A program made the translations under genes and the position numbers. From NCBI GenBank assembly GCA_037176705.1, contig CM073885.1, positions 92,380,501 to 92,444,500 on the forward strand: DNA of 64,000 nt. The letters run 5' to 3'. Of the stretch, positions 31,002 to 44,015 are shown piece after piece. The notes under the pieces were generated by a model. That model made no database searches and was not told where the DNA came from. It was given only the letters and a program-made list of their open reading frames with translations. The DNA is from Molossus alvarezi (taxonomy: Eukaryota; Chordata; Mammalia; Chiroptera; Molossidae). Position 1 is the first letter of the stretch. Each line of letters begins with the position of its first letter.

Positions 31002-34000
31002 TATAGTTATTAGAGTTTACCTCCTCCTGGATGGTTACCCTGAGCTAATTGTCTAGCATATAATGCACAATTTATTTTACAGCTTGGAGAACAACAGACC
31101 AAATATCAATTAGCATTTTACTCTTCATTCTTCCAGGAAAAATAATGTAGACTATTTAAAACTTCCTCTTGGGTTTGTCTATGTGCATTCTAATGAGCTA
31201 GCACACACACAAAAGATGTTGAACTGATGTTAGAAATATACATACCTACCATATACATAAATTATTACCCTCGGGTGTAAAAATAAAGGTATTTTTAGCT
31301 GATTAAAAAGTATTAAAGAAATATGTCAAACAAAAGGTCTACACTGTTTCTAATTTTAAGTTAACATTTTATTTTCATGCCAATTTAAAAACTGATTTAT
31401 GTTTAAGCTTTACTATATCTGAATAGAAAAGGCTTCATTAAGAAAAACTCAACATATTTATCTGCTCTTTAAATTATTCATAATAGTTGGTGAATACAAA
31501 TTGTAGTGACTTGAAATTGGGTTTAATTCTGGGAAAATAATATTTACCTATTTTTATAATAAACAAGCTATTGTTGATCCGTGTATTTATTTGGGACAAA
31601 ATATTCATCCTTTATATGAAAACTGTTTTTCTCATGCACTTGAAAATAATTTAAATGCATTCTAAAATGCTTATCAATAGTGCTATGTATTAATTTAAAA
31701 TTATCTTTTTCAACTTATTAAACACAGTTTGGGGTTACAGTATATAGAAAATTTTAGTTATTTTGAATTATTATATGAACAACAAACTAATATAATAATT
31801 CTGTACACACTAACTTCACCTTAAAAACTATTTTTGTAGGCTTTATAATTTATATCAGTCTTCTCTGTTAAGTTACAGCAGAGGTAATTTGTATATATGA
31901 TTACAATTTTATATTATAAACATGTTACAAAAGTGCATACTTTGATTTCTAGCAACAATTTCAATATTTTTGAAGAACTTTTTCTCTTAAAGCTCACTGA
32001 AGTGTTGTTCACCAATTTATTCATATATATTATATTAATTGCCTTCAGAAATCATCTCTAAAAACCCCCACTTTAAATATCAGAGTAAATTTCAGCTATT
32101 AATCCTAAATTTCACAATCTTACTCAAGGTATGTGGTTTCTTTCCACTAACACACAAGAAAAGACTGAATTTATCATTTAGTTCAGAAACTAAATCTGTC
32201 TAGTGCTTGATGACTTATATCTCCTCTTCACTCTCTCATAAGATTAAGGAAACAGTTGAAGGGGAATGACTTCAGATAAACCATTAATTCTCTTTAGATA
32301 AATCATTAATCTTCTGAGTAAATGATAAAGAAGAAATTATTAACTTTTCCTGGAACTTCTTAAGATGTTCCTCAGAGAGACATTCTTCCTACAGAATTCC
32401 CACTTTTATCCACAATCTTGATCCAGGGCCACGTTCCCCAGTGCTTTTGCTGGTAGAACTGCCTTTAAAGTTTTTCCAAATCTGTAGTTTCTTCTTCTAT
32501 ATTGTGTACATTTCTGCCAGTAACAGTTGCATATATGTTTGTTTTCAAATCTCTTCAAAGGTCCAGAATTGCTCAGAATTATCTACCATATTACATCTCC
32601 TCATTTGCAGTCAGTGTTAACACCCACCAGCAACCTGTTGCTAACCTAAAAAACCTGTAGGTTATTCCCAATGATTTCTTCTCCTTCATCCTCCATCCAA
32701 ATCAAGCTCTGCTGATTTGCTAGAAAACATCCTCCATCAATGTATCCATTCTTTTTACTGTATGTTGTCAGGGCTCTTGACCACCCCACTTGTGTCTTTT
32801 TCCAGCACTATCATACTGGCCTTCAAGCTGACCCCATTTCCACACTTTCATTCTTTGATCAATTCTTTATTTAATATACAGAGTAAGTTTCTCAGAATGT
32901 AAATAAGATGTTAGCACCTTCCTTAATACTCTCCAATGCCTTCCTATTGTACTTAATGTATGACCTAAAATGTTATTATGCCTATAATCCTGTTTTGATG
33001 ATGTCACCCTTGATTTTCTATCCAAACCTTTGTTATGCTCCCAACTTCTCCTCCTCATTCTTCTCTGGTTGTTACTAAGTTGCACCACTAAACACTTCCA
33101 AACTCTTTCCATCCTCAGGATATTTGTGGATAAGATCCTTTTTACTTTAAAGCAGCCCATTTAGAACTGCTATGTGATATTTAAGAAAGTTTTATATAGT
33201 ACACTGTTATTTAATCAAATGCTCAAATTGTTTTTTGTTTGTTTATTCCCTGGTGACATACATTAGATCACATAGCAGCGACTTCGGTGAGACCTGACTT
33301 TTCATTCTCTATACACTATATTCACTCAGACCCTGCGCTCCTTCAGCTCTTGTGTTCAGTCACCCCTGCACCTCATCTTTGCGTATCCAAATCTTCATTA
33401 TAAATCTGGTTATCTTGCATTTCTTTCTCTTTCGGCTCTTCTATGTATTATTGCTCTCCACTTCTATAAACTCTATTTCCTCTTCTAGTCAACTCTACTC
33501 AATGTAATATTTAAATACTGAAGTGTATTCATGTGTCAGCCGTCTTTCTCCAAATAAGTTATTTGATGGCAGTGATTTATTTTCATCTCTACACAATCTA
33601 AGAAACCTAGTCATCCATCCTTTTCCAAATTTAAATACTTACCAATTCTTAACACACACATACATTTTCATGATGCTTTACAACTATTTCCTCTTCTTTA
33701 TTTTCTCTAATTAATAGCATCAATCATAGATTGTTATAATTTCTCCTGTTATCTGCATCTACAATCTCATCTTTCCTCAATATTTAACTCACTATTCTGA
33801 GGCTGACTTACTGATCTAATATGAAGGTGACTTCCATGGTATATAGCTATAAATCTTGCTCATAGGAGTCATTTATAAAAACAGAATTCCAATTTATTAA
33901 TTGGAATTGATTTTCTATGATAGCTCTCCCGTGTCCAGAATATATGTATGCACATGATATCACAGTAAGCATATCCCTGGCTTTAGCAGGACCCACTCAG

Positions 34001-36065
34001 AAAAATCAATACAGAAGCAGAATGATAGTTTAATAATTTACAAAGCTATATACAACATTGAAAATATTTATTAAGACTATAAATGACCAGTTCTAACACA
34101 TATCTATAAGAAAATTAAAAAAAGAAAAAAGATAGATTAAATTGAATATCTAATAATATTATGTTGGTTAATTCACCCTTAATAGAAAATGATATATTAA
34201 CAAGTCTTTATGTTGCAAATTAATACAGTCTCAATTAACCTGCAGTATTTTTGTAGTTGTATTTTAAAGAATGTATTGGCTCATGTACGTTAGAAATCTA
34301 GAGGATTGCACTACCTTCAAGAATAGCTTGATCCAGAAATTCAAACAATTAAGCCAAGAGGGATCACACAATGCAGTTTAACACAACTAATCAGAAGAAA
34401 AGATGAGAGGCATCTGAAGGTAGTTAGATTTTCACCCTTTCTTTTCAGCATCTCTCCATGTTTTATTTTTGAGGGACTTCACATTAATGAAAGCATATCT
34501 ATGTACATGATTATATTTGGACAACATAATGTTCAGCCCACTGCAATAATAATTTATAACCTTATCTGTTATTCATAGAATACTAGATACCAGTAAGCTA
34601 TTTTATTTATCCCTCCGTGGCAGAAATGCCACTAAATTTGAAGAGATGTTATTGTACAAGATGAAGTTGATATTTCTGGCAACACAAAACTTTCAACTTT
34701 TTACATTTCGGAACTGTCAAAAAACAAAAAGTTGTCTGCAGTCTATCAGGAGTCGTGAATTGCTAAACACAAAGCATCGTCAAAGCAAAGGTGTAAGGCT
34801 CTCGGAAAAATTCAAAGCCAATTAATATGTGCATTTTTTCTTGTGTTGCCCACATTAAGACCAACAAAGTGCAGACTGCTCTGTGCACACACAGTCTTTC
34901 CTTGCACGGCCTGTCGTTTTTTTCGGCATCATGTTTTGGAGAAGGGGAAGAGGAACACAGTCAACACTCTGGAAACTGTTCAACCTGACAAACACACTTC
35001 AATTTGCCTGATACTTTGTGTCCAGTGGGAACAAACAAAATGCAGTAAGATAAGGACACACTAAAAGAATTCTGTCCTCCATAGCCAAAACCCTTTTTAG
35101 AAAAAGTAATTGTCTTTTAGCCTTTCTCCGATTTTTTGAGTAAATAATACATAAATTACAATCCAAGCCACAAAGAGAACAATCTCGGCGCTGATTTGAA
35201 ATTCAGCAAACACACCAGATTATGCTTTCAGGTGGCAAACACACCAGGGTTCCCTGGCTTCTTTTGTGTTCCTGGGCTTGTAGAGTGCTAGGAGCTGACA
35301 GATGCTTATCAAACATTCATGTAAACACTGCTATCAAAGCTGTGCGCTCCGGCTCTGGCTTCACACAAGAGGGTCAGCATGGAACATCATTAACGCTGGG
35401 CCAAAGACAGAAATGTCGTGCCATGAGGCTTGCACTGCGAGAGAATGCCTTTCTCAGACACAGCACTCAGACTGTTAACTTTGCTGACACCAAAGAGGAA
35501 CAGAGAGAGGCGATGTTTAAAACATGAATTCCGTTAGGCATTTTCATCTTTGTTTTCTCGAGTTTAAATAGAATGTGGGGCTTTGTTGGGTGTCTGTCTT
35601 TATCCGAGAGGATGCAGCAATGTGGCCCAAGTCTGAGAACTATATAATGACTTCATAAACAAAGAAACTATCGCAGAGATTTAACAAATTTGGAAGCAAT
35701 AATGCAGGAGGCTGAAAGTTACATTCTTTAGGTCCAGGATGACTTACCGCATCTCGAGGACGCTTTTCCTTCTTCCGTTTCTCCAGACCCCCAGGCCTGT
35801 AGCCTTTTCATGTTCAGGGGTCGCACTACTTTGGGGGATGAGTCTTTACCCACTGTGAGAAAGGTCGTGAGGTCAGTCCCGAAAGTCACCTCACCCTTAA
35901 GCCACCACGACCTAGAAGGTGGGCTTCCTCCCATTTCATTTTAGGTGCCAGTTTTCACCTGAGTAAAATTGTTACTGAGCCCAATAATGTAACAGCTTCA
36001 CCACAGCTTCCTTTTCACTCAATAGAGAGAATCACATATTCTGCCAATCGTCTGTGATTGCATTA
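31002..36065. other. long low-repeat A+T-rich region, no gene recognised
   Basis: No SINE, L1 or LTR I can name for 5 kb. Open stretches (32867-33160 minus, 35222-35527 plus) lack domains. The 32.5-33.5 kb part is C/T-rich with wording reminiscent of an old unnamed mammalian repeat. The 34.8-36.0 kb part is more G+C-balanced and could hold conserved non-coding DNA. Confidence 0.45.
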
Positions 36066-36150
36066 GAATGGCAGTCTCCAAAGTGTGGTGCCCAGGGCTG
36101 CAGCAGGAGCATCATCTGCATACCAGTCGAGATTGCTCAATCTGGGCCTA
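36066..36150 (+). mobile_element. possible MER5-like fragment
   Basis: 'gcagtctccaaagtgtggtg' then 'gcagcaggagcatcatctgc' resembles the 5' half of MER5 elements. Ends not resolved. Confidence 0.4.
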
Positions 36151-36689
36151 TCAGAGACAGAAAAATAAACAAGTAACGACACTGGTTTCATTCAGCATAT
36201 TGCACTTGTGCGAGCACTAACAGCTGAAGACCAGAGTGCCTCAGCAGGTTGGGTTTGCCTTAGACTTTTGTAGTGAGAACAAAACAAACTGCAAAGGGAA
36301 TGATTTACACCTGTGACTGTTTTGCAATCAGGGGGTGTCTCCGTCAGCCGAACAGGAGTTTATCTCGGCATACGTAGCTAGTTTCAGGGGGACAAACAGC
36401 TAATCTTAGCTAATTATTTGTGAGAAAAGGACAGAAAGTTAGAGGGTTTGTGTTTGGCCTCATCCCATGAAAACAAGAGTCATCTGCAAATCTTTGGGAG
36501 CCATGAGAAAGTGTGGACAGTGTCTTTTCTAAGTCATATGGAAAAGAGTGGTTCTTTGCAGGAAGCCATTTCTCAGAACTCAAAACATTGGCGGGAGTTT
36601 GGGAAACTAATGTTTGGGGGCATTTCTCAACCACCCCTGTATTCTGGGAGCAAAGGACCCACCTAACTGTCGATATTTTCAGACTCTAC

Positions 36690-36775
36690 CCTATCTACCA
36701 GCATCTGTAGTTTAGCAAGCCATCCAGGTGATTCTGATGCATGTTGATGTTTGAGGATGGCATTAGGCTTTGCCT
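36690..36775 (+). mobile_element. possible MER5-like fragment (3' half)
   Basis: 'catctgtagtttagcaagcc' and 'ccaggtgattctgatgcatg' followed by 'gtttgaggatg' resembles the 3' half of MER5A. Confidence 0.45.
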
Positions 36776-37074
36776 CCTAAACCTGCCTATTGGCCCATCT
36801 GGTGTGTTTCAACAGAAGATTTTTTCCACCTGTTTCTTTACCTTCTACTTGCAGTCCTGCCTTAACTATAAAGGGGTTTCAATCCCCTACAATCCACTGT
36901 GTGGATCCTAAGACCTCATCATAATTGGTGGGAGAATCTTTTTACTGACACAGCTAATACATCTGTGTTCTATCTGTTTTCCTCCTCAGTTACAACTGTT
37001 ATCATTAGGTAATGGTATTTTTCCAACTGTTGCTATGCCCATGTTAGATTCACCTAAAAAAGAAACTCTAGTAC

Positions 37075-37470
37075 TATGCACCTGTAAGAAAGAAAGATCT
37101 CTTACCCTTTAAGACGACATGGAGGGACCTGGAGAGTATTATACTGAGCGAAATAAGCCAGTCAGAGAAAGACAAGTACCACATGATCTCACTTATTTAT
37201 GGAATATCATGAAGAAAATAAGCTATCAATCAAAATAGATCCAGAGTCATGAAAGTAGGGAGCTGACTGACAAACCTCAGAGGGATGAGGGTTTGGGGGA
37301 TTGGGAAGAGAGAAACCAAAGAATTTATATATGCACAACCAATGGACACAGACAATAGTCTGGGGAAAGCAGGAGGAGGGTGGGAGTGGGGAGGAGGGGC
37401 TTAATGGGAGGAAAAGGGGGGGGGGGACATTGGTAATACTTGCAATGGTAAAATAAATAAATAAATAACC
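37075..37470 (+). mobile_element. L1 3' end (5'-truncated)
   Basis: Short copy: 'cacctgtaagaaagaaagat', 'agacgacatggagggacctg', 'ccaatggacacagacaatag', and a tail of (aaat)n at 37450-37468. Same L1 3' UTR type as at 29.6 kb. Confidence 0.85.
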
Positions 37471-37643
37471 AGTGCATAGTATCTGACACAGAGTAGGTAA
37501 GCAATAAAAATTGCTGACTAAATGAATAACAGGACACTCTCCATAGGATTTAGTACTTGAGATATTGCTTGTGACCGAAAATGCTATTTACCACCTCATG
37601 GATATTTGAGCTTATTCAAAGATATGAATTTGTATACAATATA

Positions 37644-37771
37644 CAGGATGGGGCAAAAGTATGTTTACAGTTGTTCCTATGAAAAATGATACAACAGTTA
37701 ATAAATAATAAATCAAGAATATACTCTGTTTTCCATACTCACAACTGTAAACATACTTTTGCCCTACCCTG
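37644..37771. mobile_element. mariner-like MITE, copy 2 (128 bp, TA-flanked)
   Basis: About 31-bp terminal inverted repeats: left 'caggatggggcaaaagtatg', continuing 'tttacagttgt'; right 'acaactgtaaacatactttt', continuing 'gccctaccctg'. Direct TA on both sides (37642-37643 and 37772-37773), the mariner/Tc1 target duplication. No coding capacity. Confidence 0.88.
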
Positions 37772-38091
37772 TATATAAATAGACTATTTAGATTTGCTTT
37801 GTGAGCATGACATGAAATAGGCATCTCAGCCTTGATGCTCTCTTTTGGGTTGTTGGCTAAAAATAAAATGGATAATATAGTAGGTAATTATAGCCCATGC
37901 TTTTAGACTCTTTCTGTCCTCTCTCCTTCTCTCTATTTTTTTTTTTATAAAGGGCAGCATGCTATTTCCAATTATGAACTAATATACTTCCACTTCTTTT
38001 CTTAAAATATACTCATTGTTTCTTGATGTCTGAATTCATGGACAAAATACAAATCACTATTAACTAATCATGCAAGTCTTATTTCTTTTTT

Positions 38092-38302
38092 TAAGATTTT
38101 TTTTCTTTATTGATTTTAGAGAGAGAGAAAGGAGGAGAGAGAGATAGAAACATCGATGAGAGAGAACATCAATTGGCTGCCTCCTTCATGCCCCCCACTG
38201 GGGATCAGGCTCACAACCTGGGCATGTGCCCTGACCAGGAATCGAACTTCAACCTCTTGGTGCATGGGTCGACGCTCAACCACTGAGCCACATTGAAAAG
38301 GC
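38092..38302 (-). mobile_element. Ves SINE, antisense
   Basis: T-rich tail complement, GA-rich block, 'aacatcaattggctgcctcc', 'ggcatgtgccctgaccagga', and head complement 'caaccactgagccacattg'. Confidence 0.9.
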
Positions 38303-40169
38303 GAATCTTATTTCTTTGTGATGCAAAAAAGTCAGTCTTAGACTCCCCTCTAGGGAATGGTTCAACAAGTGGGTGGGCATTTCTAAAATCTCTGTTGTTG
38401 TGATTCTTAGGTCTAAATGCAGATGGTTTGGCTCAATGGATCAAATCTATTTCTGTTACTCAAAATGAAATGGAAAAGTAGTATTTAGGATTTATTTTGC
38501 TTCATAATAAGAAAGTATATTTATTTCCATTGTATTCAGAAAATAGAAATATAAAACACAAACTAAAATTAAATGTCTTCTTCAGATACTCGTTAGCTCA
38601 CATATAGACTTATAATTTCAGTTTGGGAAATTTCAGACATGACTACACAATTTGTAACAAAAATGGTGAAATAAAAGAAAATTTAAAAAAAAGACAATGA
38701 TAAGCCAGTTATTGATTAGAATGTTTGTCAGAATAATAGAAAAATATCCTAATGACTTTAAATAGTGATTTGTTACTGCTTCCTAAGTATGTTGCCATTT
38801 TCCTGAAGGTGAAAATGTCTTGTTACTTTGAGTTGGTACTCCTACTCTTGTAGCCAAACATCCCCAATCTTTTAGTTGTATTTGGTCATATGTGTCTCCT
38901 TAATTTTATAATTATTTACATTTTTAACAGATATCTTTTAATGTGATCATTGTTTTGGCTGTAGAATGTTATTTCATGGTTCATCAAATTTGCAACCGAA
39001 CTCCTTTTACTGTTTTGAGGTTTCTATTCTTGCACCCCTATTTCTGTTCTTTCTGTCTCCTAGTGTAGTTATATCTATGAGCTATGGGTTATATAGCCAA
39101 TGTTATATTAATCTTTATATGTAAATACTGTTGCAACTGAATCAAGAATTATAATTTAATGTTTTGCTTTATTATAAAATTTTTTAGTTAATTATTTCTT
39201 CTATTTTCTTTGCTTTATTCTTTCCTTTTCTTCTTCTTCCTGCTCCAACAGACCTGTCAATAAACTATCAATATACTTTCCAAATACTGTATCACATCAT
39301 TACCACACTCTCCTCAGTCCCAGGAACTGCCCTCCTATAGCTCCTGATCCTTCTCCCACCCTGAAAAGTTGCTCTATAGTCTTATTTCATAGATGTCACC
39401 TTGTGCTTCTCTTCACCAGTCTCATGGGTTAGATCCCACTTTTCCAGGACCCTCTTTCTATGTTCCTCTTACTCATTGTGTAATGAAAGCACACAAGTAA
39501 ATTTTATGAGATAACATATTGCTTTACAAGATTTAAAGATTCTTTTGATATCTGGATAATATAACCTAATGGCACTGGAATAGTGGCAAGATAATACCCT
39601 TTGTAGTTTATAGCTCCTAGAGAAGACTGCCACTCAGGACCACACCCAAAGGATTGCATCTGGTCAGCAGTTTATGTATGACATGCAGGTTGGATCAACT
39701 ACATTTTGCATGCTACAGGGATTAGTTAATTTGAATAATTTCTCAGGCTCTAGGGTACAGGAACTGTTGCTAGTTGGTACCTGGGTTGGGGCAGATAGGA
39801 GAGGTGCACAGGGGCTCCAGGGTATGAGACAAGGGAGTGTTGGGACATGGAGTCAATCAGCTGCTCAAAAAGGAGAACAATTCATTAATAAATTATTATA
39901 CAGTGAATATTATATATTATATATTATTATATATATTATTATATAATGAATACTCTTCGTATGGGTATTATAAATTTTAGCTTCATTCTTTTCTCCAAAA
40001 GTATCTACTCTTTTGACTATTTTAGTAATTTCTTCCTTGGATGTCTTAGATTTTACCAAACATAGGTGAATTCTTTGACATTCCAGTTTAGTGTTACTCA
40101 GCATGTATTTCAAGTTTCTTATAATCTACAGTTCTACCTCCATTCCTTTTCTTCCTTAGTATTCATGTG
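38303..40169. other. unique A+T-rich DNA with a TA-rich palindromic run
   Basis: No gene recognised. At 39906-39945 a (TATTA)n-like run can fold on itself. Confidence 0.45.
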
Positions 40170-40440
40170 TTGAAAAGCTGGGCCATTTGTCCTGTAGCTT
40201 TTTCCACAGGCTGAATTTTGCTGATTTCATTCTAACAGTGCAATTTGACATGTTTTTCTTTTGCCCTATAATACAAATAATCAGGTCTAGAGCTTTGATC
40301 ATTCTCAGATTTGAATACTTTAGCAGATTATAGATGGTATGGCATCCTACCAGTAGAAGGTGCATGATAGTTAATTTTTGCTATTTTCAGCCATTCTGGT
40401 TTTTTCTCAGATCATTATTTTTCATTCTACCAGAATCCCA
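40170..40440 (-). mobile_element. old L1 3'-end fragment, antisense
   Basis: 'gggccatttgtcctgtagct', 'ggctgaattttgctgatttc' and 'ggtatggcatcctaccagta' are wording of old L1M/L1ME 3' regions read antisense, the same family type as 2590-3344. Confidence 0.45.
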
Positions 40441-40560
40441 CATCTGTTATGTCTTTTGTTGTTATTTTGAGTCTGTCTAATAATGGACTTCTTCCTTTCG
40501 TACAAAATGCCATGGGATCAGGGATGAAATAGAGAATTATTTTTTAAAAATAACAAATTA

Positions 40561-40770
40561 GGCCCTGACCAGGTGGCTCAATTAGTTGAAGTGTCATTCA
40601 CTACACTAAAAGGCTGCAGGTTCAAATCTCAATCAGGGTACATATTCAGGTTGTAGGTTTGATCCTAGTCGGGGTGCATACAGGAGGCAACCTATTGATG
40701 TTTCTCTCACATCGATATTTCTCTCTTTCTCTCCTTTCCTCTCTCTGAAATCAATTTTTAAAAAATTAAA
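40561..40770 (+). mobile_element. Ves SINE, full length
   Basis: 'ggccctgaccaggtggctca' head, 'aggttcaaatctcaatcagg' B-box region, 'catacaggaggcaacctatt', C/T block and 'gaaatcaatttttaaaaaa' tail. Confidence 0.88.
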
Positions 40771-42955
40771 ATATAAGGAATTAGTAACAGAAGTATTATT
40801 TGAGATGAGAGTTGAGCAATAAACAAATACTAACCAGATGGAGAAGGGAGAGATTTCAAGCAGCAGACACAGCATTGTCAATGATGCAGGAGGATGAGAA
40901 AATGAAGCAAGAAGCCTCAGCAGAATTAGAATGTGTAGACATAGGAGGCTGAAGATGATGTTGGACATGTGTGCATGGGCCTAGAAATGAAATAAACAGT
41001 GTTTTTCAAATGTCCTCTACACAATACTGTAAGAGCAGAAGGGAGTGGAAGCATATTCTTATATAAAGTGATGGTATAGTGAGGCAAAAATAAAATAAGG
41101 TAAGAATAAAATTTCCATGAAGCAATATGACAAAGTCTCTTCCCCAGAAGCTCCTTCCTGGTCTCTTCTCTCCCAGCTTCCTTGGTCTATTCTCCTTCTC
41201 CACTGCTCCAACCTAGATTCCACTGATCTTCATCACCTTGTTCATAACGTGAGCAAAAGAAAGTAGCTAACATACAGATATTTTTTTCATGAATAACAGG
41301 AATAGGTAAAACCCATCTACACGATAAGTCCAAAGTATATCTTGACTTTATAATCACCTTTAAATAAATGCACATTTTATATGTATTCCATATGTATTAC
41401 ATAATTTTAACATCATAAGAATATTTTCCTCCACGAATACTAAATAGCAAGCAAACAATAATAAAATCCCTGAAACTCAGTGTGTCATGTCTCTTCTTTG
41501 GCTTTAAGTGTCTCTTGGCCCATTTTAGGGTATAAAAAATTCCAGTTTGAGAAACAGAGAGATAAGGAAGGATTAACATATTTTAAGAACAAGGTAAATC
41601 TGATAATAAGTATGCACAAAGAAGATCAAATTATTAAAGTGTGTGAAAGCCATAGGTATGAGCAGGAGAGGAAACAGTAATGCACAAGAGGAATGATGGG
41701 TGACTTAAGCAGGGCATTAGGGCTAGCGAAGAAAGAATGGAAACAAGGTCTGCAAGTCAACATTAGATAGTCAGGAAGAAGATACAGGCAAGCACAGAAA
41801 AAGTTCAAGGTTCTCTTTAGTAAGCATATTTTTAGAGACATAGCCAATGAAATTGGCTGTTTTGTGTATTCACTTTGATGTTCAAACATAACTTAAGATC
41901 TCCAGGAAGAGGACAGATATTTCCCTAGTCTCCATTTTCACCAATTCCTACTGTAAAAAATTGGAAGTTAAACAAGCATTATGCTTGTATTAATTTAATG
42001 CAATTAAATCTGTACTTCTACACAGTTCAGTCTTGGGGCCTTTGCTTCTTTATCCCTTTGACTACATGGTTACATGTTGAAAAACTCACTGTAGGTGGAT
42101 GCTTCTTTATCCATCAAGTCACGACTTAAACCTGGCTAACCCCTCGCCTTCTATTCTTCCAAAAAGGTATTTAATTTGGTGCATATACAATGCAGTAAGG
42201 ATCTGGATATGAAAACAGGGTGCATTGAAGATATTTACTCCAAAAAGGTGCACAAAATAACAATATGTGGTAACTTGCTAAACTACTAACATTTGGAGAA
42301 TCTTTAAAGTCTGTTCTCAGTGCTATGATGCTCACAAAGGAAGTATATGCTTGCTAACATTTGTAACATACTCCGACTAACATCCCTTCTTAGCATCATC
42401 ACATGTGGTGGCTGATGGGACAGATGACAGCATAAAGAGGCAGTATTTCTAGGAAGAAACTCTGTCTCTAACCCATTTTTAAAAACGAATGGATTGTTCC
42501 TTTTAGCATCTTTGCTCTGTCCACAGGGCTTATAGCTTTGCAAGGTAGGATAAATGTATTTGTAGTGAAGGATGAAAGTCATAATATGTTAAGTGCTGAA
42601 ACACTGAAACAAATTATTTTTCCTCTTACAAGTAGAATTGAATTGGAAACTAATAAAAAATACCATCAATAAAATTATGGGCAAGAAGGCTCATGTGACA
42701 CAGGAAACTATTCTTCATTTAGGCATACCAAGTTTCACATTTTCCATATGCAAGGGAGTTGTTACTTTTTTGTTAAAAATATATTATTATTTATAAACTT
42801 GCACGATAAATGAAAAATCACATTCATTTGCCATCAAGATTTTATAAAGGTTACCAGTTGCTACTTACATAGTAGAATTTTAGACATCTTTGCCCATATA
42901 AAGATTTTAGTTCTTGCCAGGGCTTTACAAGAATAAAATATTGTTTTGCTTTAGT

Positions 42956-42992
<37 letters not shown>

Positions 42993-43451
42993 TAGTGTTA
43001 CAAACCATTATATTTCACAATATTGATGTTTCTATAATTATTTCTTATGTTGTGCTTTTTTTTAAAAAAAAAAAAGTCGAGATTTCACTGAAACCATAAC
43101 CAAGCCTTTGCTTTTCAATAAAAACTGCTTTGCACATCCCTTTAAAACTATAAACTTTGTTTTTAGGAGGTAGAATTATCTAACAGGCGAAACAGCCTGA
43201 GGTCTGTGCTTTAGAAAGATGTAGACCAAAGATCCTTCTGTCCTTTTTCCCTGAAGTTCTTTTGCTCTCCAGACTACTTCCTCCCAAGGAAAGAGGCATT
43301 TTGGAGGTGCATTGAATATTTTCTTCTTTTATTTTATTTTTCCCAGTTCTATCATCACATGTAGGTTTTATAGGCAGGGTTGGTTCTACAAATCAGTCTA
43401 ATCTCAATTCCAAAAGATGGAAGTCAACATATTTTCTGGTTAAAAAGTTTG
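40771..43451. other. unique DNA; (GA)n at 42958-42988
   Basis: No gene recognised. Open frames are under 95 codons and unsupported. The (GA)n run is about 15 units. Confidence 0.45.
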
Positions 43452-43527
43452 TGGACTTCTGGTCAAGGTGGCAGCATAGGTAAATCTGGTATGCACCTCC
43501 TCCTACAACCACATCAAAATTACAACT

Positions 43528-43775
43528 GGGCCCTGGCCGGTTTGGCTCAGCAGTTAGAGCATTGGCCTGCGGTCCAGAGAGACCCGGGTTCAGTTCCCGC
43601 TAAGGGCATGTACTTCAGTTGCAGTTTGTCCCCGGCCCTGGTTGGTCGTGCGGGTGGCAGCCTCTCGATGTGTCCCTTTCACATTGATGTTTCTCTCTCT
43701 CTTCCTCTCTCCCCCTCCCACTCTACCTGAACAAAAAATGGAAAAATGTCCTCGGGTGAGGATAAAAAAAAAAAA
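43528..43775 (+). mobile_element. Ves SINE (second tail type) in HAL1 copy c
   Basis: 'ggccctggccggtttggctc', 'cctgcggtccagagagaccc', 'ggttcagttcccgctaaggg'. Its tail is 'ctgaacaaaaaatggaaaaa' then 'gtcctcgggtgaggat' and a pure A run. The target 'aaaattacaactgg' before it recurs as 'aaaattacaaatgg' after it. Confidence 0.92.
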
Positions 43776-43789
43776 AAAATTACAAATGG

Positions 43790-43941
43790 TCTGGCCGGAG
43801 GCGCACAGTTAGTTGAGTGTTGTCCTCACTGAAAAGTTGCTGATTCAATTCGCAGACAGGGCACAAACCTGGGTTAAGGTCTCCATCCAGGGTCGGGGCA
43901 TGTACAGAAGGTAACCAATTGATGTTTCTCTCTTACACGGA

Positions 43942-43972
<31 letters not shown>

Positions 43973-44015
43973 TTCTCAGCATGTCCTAAGGTATGGATTA
44001 TAACAAATAAAAATA
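43790..44015 (+). mobile_element. Ves SINE inserted at the same target site
   Basis: A more diverged copy ('ctggccggaggcgcacagtt', 'aaccaattgatgtttctctc', C/T run 43941-43978). It lies between the second and third copies of the AAAATTACA target (43776-43789 and 44016-44029). Confidence 0.85.

Noticed and set aside
35222..35527. 101-codon plus-strand frame in a repeat-poor block
   Set aside because: No domain, signal peptide or splice context; consistent with chance in a region of moderate G+C.
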